From positions 4,588,001-4,652,000 of the forward strand of contig OY829843.1 of NCBI GenBank assembly GCA_963691885.1: a DNA stretch of 64,000 nucleotides. Reading direction: 5' to 3'. The number at the start of each line of letters is the position of its first letter. Within the stretch, counting starts at the first letter, position 1. Below the pieces are notes generated by a model that was not told the origin of the DNA, searched no databases, and was given only the letters and a program-made list of their open reading frames with translations. This document shows positions 60,524-64,000 of the stretch, one piece after another. Source of the DNA: G963691885 sp963691885. GTDB taxonomy: Bacteria > Pseudomonadota > Alphaproteobacteria > UBA8366 > Aestuariispiraceae. Position numbers and translations under genes: made by a program.

Positions 60524-60739
60524 TACTTGTCCACGGGGGTAAAACGGTCTTCCTCATCAAACATCGTCTTTGGCCGCGCCCACCATCGGCCGTCTGAACT
60601 GCGATAAATGACAAGTGGTTCTTCAGTTTCGGAATGCAAGGTCTGCAACCTTCTGGTACAGCCCGCCCTTATAGTGTCGATGGGTCGCAACAAAGGGCGC
60701 ATCAGCGCTCAACGGCGGAACAGAAACCGTTTCTGGCAT
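60523..60739 (-). pseudogene. DUF1653 protein gene, frameshifted
   Basis: From the ATG at 60739 the frame reads MPETVSVPPLSADAPFVATHRHYKGGLYQKVADLAFRN and stops. The other frame then continues the family pattern as LHSETEEPLVIYRSSDGRWWARPKTMFDEEDRFTPVDK with a TAA at 60523. The HYKGGLYxxxxxxxHSETEEPLVxYRS pattern is DUF1653. The two parts join as KVADLHSETEE if one C is removed, at about 60640. The interval is 217 nt, one more than a multiple of three. The stop overlaps the mltF start (TAATG). Confidence 0.72.
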
Positions 60740-60756
60740 GCTTTCCGGTTCGTCAC

Positions 60757-60951
60757 TCAACTTTCAACGGCAACCAAGACTACACCCAACTTGTCCTCAA
60801 GTTTCTGGATCCGGTCCAGTTTTTCACGATCAAGTCGAGCCGGCTGTACCTTGACAGCTTCCATTGCGAGAACGGGCGTTCCCAGTTCATTTTCCAGCGT
60901 TTTGATGTCTGAAAGCAGGCCTTCATCGACATTTGCCAGCGTATAAACCAT
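60757..60951 (-). CDS. Small hypothetical protein
   Basis: 64 aa, preceded by GGAGAAAAGGGACC. The composition suggests two or three amphipathic helices and a short hydrophobic end: MVYTLANVDEGLLSDIKTLENELGTPVLAMEAVKV ... KLDRIQKLEDKLGVVLVAVES. Not recognised. It lies 17 bp before the DUF1653 gene and may head the transcript that includes mltF. Confidence 0.6.
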   Translation of the reverse strand: MVYTLANVDEGLLSDIKTLENELGTPVLAMEAVKVQPARLDREKLDRIQKLEDKLGVVLVAVES

Positions 60952-61139
60952 GGTCCCTTTTCTCCTCTCGTAACAGGCCTAAGGCCGCCCGGCAGTTCCT
61001 TGAAGCGTGCGGGCACTGATACTTTAACTACGCTAGCAGGTAAAAATCAGATCAGGAAGCCCCTCAAAGGCCAGCCCGTCGGTTGGCAGCACCGATTTGC
61101 TCAGGCAAGCTGACGATCCAGTCCTGTGTCCGGTGCCCG

Positions 61140-61907
61140 ATGAAAGAATTGCTGACCTTTCCGAGTGAACTCTCACTCCTGACCAATATTGCCCTGATTG
61201 CTCTGAGCGCGCTGACATCCTTTATCACAGCGGCGTTCGGCATTGGTGGCGGCGTTGTGTTGATCGCGGTCCTGGCCGTCCTCCTGCCGCCAGCGGCCCT
61301 GATCCCGGTCCATGGTGTGGTTCAGGTGGGCGCAAATGCAGGGCGCGCCCTGATCATGCTGAAAGACCTGAAAACAGATATTTTACTGCCGTTTATCATC
61401 GGCAGCGTTATCGGCGCGGGTCTGGGCGGTAGCATCATTGTCCAGATCGACCCCTGGTTGGTGCAGGCGGGAATTGGAACGTTTATTCTGTGGTCCGTTT
61501 TCGGCACCTTTCCGCCCATCGCCGGGCGGCACGTACTTTTGGGCGGTATCGTCTCGTCATTCCTGACCATGTTCTTCGGCGCGACCGGCAGTTTTGTTTC
61601 ATCCATGGTCAAGAGCATGCAATTGCCGCCCCTGGCCCATGTCGCCACCCATTCTACGCTTATGACCGCCCAACACCTGCTCAAGGTACTCGCGTTCGGG
61701 ATACTCGGTTTCGCCTATGGCCCCTACGCCCTGCTGATCACGCTAATGATCATAAGCGGTTTCATCGGAACTGTGATCGGAAAACAGGTGCTGATGCGGC
61801 TGGATCAGGCCCTGTTCAAACGGCTGTTGAACATAACGCTGACCTTGCTTGCTCTACGACTGTTCTGGAGCGCGCTGGAGGGCTATCTGGGCCATCCCCT
61901 GTTCTAG
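61140..61907 (+). CDS. TauE/SafE-family sulfite/anion permease
   Basis: 255 aa from the ATG at 61140; an earlier TTG frame from 61083 is unlikely. About eight transmembrane helices with the TauE/SafE repeat: ALTSFITAAFGIGGGVVLIAVLAVLLPPAALIPVHGVVQVGANAGRA and VSSFLTMFFGATGSFVSSMVK. It exports sulfite, sulfonate-derived or other organic anions; the substrate is unknown. Confidence 0.9.
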   Translation: MKELLTFPSELSLLTNIALIALSALTSFITAAFGIGGGVVLIAVLAVLLPPAALIPVHGVVQVGANAGRALIMLKDLKTDILLPFIIGSVIGAGLGGSIIVQIDPWLVQAGIGTFILWSVFGTFPPIAGRHVLLGGIVSSFLTMFFGATGSFVSSMVKSMQLPPLAHVATHSTLMTAQHLLKVLAFGILGFAYGPYALLITLMIISGFIGTVIGKQVLMRLDQALFKRLLNITLTLLALRLFWSALEGYLGHPLF

Positions 61908-61913
61908 GGTGCC

Positions 61914-62930
61914 TTATTCGACGCGGTCGCGCTCTTCGTCATAAATGCGCTCGACGAGCCAGTCAAAATCATCGGACTGGACCACCCTCGGCAATTGGCG
62001 AGGCGGCACCATCTCTGCGGCGCCAGTTTCAATCGACGCAACCCGGAAGGTGAACACATAGCCGGGTGTCACCCCCATGCGGAGGTCACTGACCAGTATC
62101 CCGTCATCCTCAACCCGCATCGCATAGTTTCCCTGACTGAACCCGGCGACGTCACGTACCGGCTGTGTGTCCGGCAAGATCTCCTCCAGGGCCAGGTTCC
62201 TGGGATGGGTATGGATGGTCGCTGTCACCTTTTGATCAAACACCGAGCGATAGACATTGTGGTATTGATCGCCCTCAACCACCAGACCACGCCACAGGAA
62301 ACTGTTAAACGGCATCGGGATCATTGTGATCTTGTCGGGCTTTATCCCGGCTGCATCCACGGCCTGCACCACCTTGTTATAGGCGATGTTCTGCGCGACC
62401 AGTGTCCAGACCAGATAGAGCGTGCTGAAAGAGAGGGCGATGACAGACATCTTTCGCAGCGACGTGCCCAATTCTCGCCTGAACAAGGCCCAGACGGTCA
62501 CCACGAGCAACAGAATTGTATAGGTCGGGTCAATGATAAAGACGCTGGACACACTGAAAGGATGGGTTGAGATCGGCCAGAAGAGCTGCGTCCCGTATGT
62601 CGTCATCGCGTCGAGCAGCGCGTGAGTTGACCAGATCAGGTAAACGATCAGGTAAACGTGCCACCTTGGCTGCTCTTGCAGCCCTTTAAACAGTCGATAA
62701 AGTCCCTCTCCCACGACCGGTGCCAGGGCGGCATGCACAAGAAGAGAATGGCTGAAGCCACGATGGGTGACATAGGCCGTGATTTCGTCGGATGCCGGCA
62801 GGAAGACGTCCAGGTCAGGAACGGTTGCCAGTATACCCCCTGACAACGCGGCCCGTCGCGCCCCAATTTTTCGACCCATCGTGACCAAGCCGATGGCAGA
62901 GCCAAGGGTGAATTGGGTTAAACTATCCAT
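61914..62930 (-). CDS. YdjM-like membrane-bound metal-dependent hydrolase
   Basis: 338 aa. N-terminal YdjM/DUF457 pattern: MDSLTQFTLGSAIGLVTMGRKIGARRAALSGGILATVPDLDVFLP, with THRGFSHSLLVH and STHALLDAMTTYGTQLFWP giving the conserved His/Asp residues expected at a metal site. Four to five transmembrane helices, then a periplasmic-looking C-terminal half. Related proteins are putative phospholipase-like hydrolases. It converges on the TauE/SafE gene with 6 bp between stops. Confidence 0.9.
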   Translation of the reverse strand: MDSLTQFTLGSAIGLVTMGRKIGARRAALSGGILATVPDLDVFLPASDEITAYVTHRGFSHSLLVHAALAPVVGEGLYRLFKGLQEQPRWHVYLIVYLIWSTHALLDAMTTYGTQLFWPISTHPFSVSSVFIIDPTYTILLLVVTVWALFRRELGTSLRKMSVIALSFSTLYLVWTLVAQNIAYNKVVQAVDAAGIKPDKITMIPMPFNSFLWRGLVVEGDQYHNVYRSVFDQKVTATIHTHPRNLALEEILPDTQPVRDVAGFSQGNYAMRVEDDGILVSDLRMGVTPGYVFTFRVASIETGAAEMVPPRQLPRVVQSDDFDWLVERIYDEERDRVE

Positions 62931-63107
62931 GGAGTTGAGCCTGATCGCGATTGAAGACGGGATTGATTACGCAAATGGGCCGTCCCTGCCATAAGGTCAA
63001 GGCAGTCTTTCCCAATAATCCGTTTATCTTTTGGTCCGTAAAGCTATCTGTGAGGGGTATCTCCGGCAATTGCCTTCCCCCTTGTAAGAAACGGAGAATT
63101 CCAGACG

Positions 63108-64000
63108 ATGCCCGGTCCCCTGGATGGAGTGAAAGTGGTAGATCTGACCCAGGTTGTGTCAGGCCCACTCGCAACAATGATGCTGGCCGATCAAGGGGCC
63201 AACGTTATCAAGGTCGAAAACGCGAGGAGCGGTGATGTCACGCGCAGTGTTTCAACACGGCGCGGCGACATGACGGCGTCTTTCCTGAACAACAACCGCT
63301 CAAAACGCGGCATTGCGGTCGACCTGAAAGCCCCGGAAGGCCTGAAAATCATTCAGGATCTTTTGGCGGATGCCGATGTCTTTGCCCATAATTTCCGTCC
63401 GGGCGTTATCTCGAGACTGGGCTTGAGTGAAGAAGCGGTTCGGGCTGTTCGACCGGATATCATTTACGTTTCTGTCAGCGGTTTTGGGGAAGACGGCCCC
63501 TATGCCGCCAAGCCTGTTTACGATCCACTGGTTCAGGCATTATCCGGATTGACGACGATCCAGGGTGGGTCAGATCAGGCGAGACCCAGATTGGTGCGCA
63601 CCATTTTACCCGACAAACTGACGGGGTTCACGACTGCGCAAGCCGTTACCGCCGCTCTCTTCCATCGTGAAAGAACCGGCACCGGCCAGCATATCAAAGT
63701 GTCCATGCTGGACTCGGTCATTGATTTTCTGTGGCATTCCGACATGGGCGGGCACACCTTTGTCGGTGATGAGATCCCCAGTGAAACCGCCCACAGTTTT
63801 ATCGATCTGATCTATGAGACAACGACAGATTATATCTCTGTTGCTGTAAACACCGACAAGCAATGGATCGCCCTGACCGATGCGCTGGACCGGGCTGAGT
63901 GGCGGGAAGACCCCCGTTTTTCAACGCCTGAAAAGCGCCATCAGAATATCGATGAGCGTCTGGAACTGACCCAGGAAGTCCTCAAACAGAATTCCGCTGC
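63108..64000 (+). CDS. CaiB/BaiF (family III) CoA-transferase, N-terminal part
   Basis: 297 codons are in the window and the gene continues past the right edge. The start at 63108 follows CGGAGAATT. Family III CoA-transferase: GPLDGVKVVDLTQVVSGPLATMMLADQGANVIKVEN, FLNNNRSKRGIAVDLKAPEGLKI, NFRPGVISRLGLSEEAVR and YVSVSGFGEDGPYAAKPVYDPLVQALSG. The aspartate that forms the CoA intermediate is in PDKLTGF. It moves CoA between two organic acids; the substrates are not known. Confidence 0.93.
   Translation, partial: MPGPLDGVKVVDLTQVVSGPLATMMLADQGANVIKVENARSGDVTRSVSTRRGDMTASFLNNNRSKRGIAVDLKAPEGLKIIQDLLADADVFAHNFRPGVISRLGLSEEAVRAVRPDIIYVSVSGFGEDGPYAAKPVYDPLVQALSGLTTIQGGSDQARPRLVRTILPDKLTGFTTAQAVTAALFHRERTGTGQHIKVSMLDSVIDFLWHSDMGGHTFVGDEIPSETAHSFIDLIYETTTDYISVAVNTDKQWIALTDALDRAEWREDPRFSTPEKRHQNIDERLELTQEVLKQNSA

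Overview
The window is a gene-dense stretch of a heterotrophic proteobacterial chromosome, most likely an alphaproteobacterium of the Rhodospirillales/Sneathiella type. This rests on the aminotransferase-hom-glpX order, the long acidic extension on ribosomal protein S9, a class I PHA synthase, and a phenylacetate gene set with a stand-alone PaaN. No tRNA, rRNA, CRISPR array, prophage or insertion sequence was recognised. The taxonomic call is inference from gene content only.

Layout. 0-8 kb: core metabolism on the minus strand (glpX fragment, hom, AlaC-like aminotransferase, an OmpA-type lipoprotein, a gamma-carbonic anhydrase and argC), with phaC on the plus strand. 8-14 kb: an orphan CoxL-type molybdenum hydroxylase, then two nearly identical autotransporter-type beta-barrel genes flanking an unknown polytopic membrane protein; the second copy is frameshifted. 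14-37 kb: an accessory region built from regulator/target pairs. These include LysR with an SbtA-like bicarbonate transporter, LysR with a secreted SnoaL-like protein, LysR with an NmrA-like protein, a membrane LuxR-type regulator with a Tat-exported multicopper oxidase, HxlR with an oxidoreductase operon, and LysR with an F420-reductase-like protein plus an SDR. It also holds a PitA-type phosphate transporter, a Nudix hydrolase, a Tat-type thioredoxin-fold protein, a DJ-1/PfpI protein and a signalling-domain-less chemoreceptor fragment. 37-46 kb: rplM-rpsI, a thioesterase, an enoyl-CoA hydratase, a CoA-binding protein, and a hisI - gap - arsJ cluster that predicts arsenate detoxification by export of 1-arseno-3-phosphoglycerate.

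45.8-51.3 kb: a TetR regulator divergent from a three-gene envelope export operon (MMPL/RND transporter, periplasmic LolA-like protein, outer-membrane beta-barrel), with a perfect palindrome in the shared promoter. 51.3-58.1 kb: a partial phenylacetate catabolon (paaY, paaN / paaG, paaI, paaK, paaX) plus a DUF2848 gene; the PaaABCDE epoxidase and PaaZ are not here. 58-64 kb: small hypothetical genes, an MltF-type lytic transglycosylase behind a frameshifted DUF1653 gene, a TauE/SafE permease, a YdjM-like membrane hydrolase and the start of a CaiB/BaiF CoA-transferase.

Four genes carry apparent inactivating changes: an extra T in the second barrel gene, a missing G in an aminoglycoside acetyltransferase-like gene, an in-frame TAA just before the distal iron ligand of a 2-oxoglutarate dioxygenase, and an extra base in the DUF1653 gene. 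Two more (a methyltransferase and a chemoreceptor) are truncated. Whether the small indels are real or sequencing errors cannot be settled from the sequence alone.
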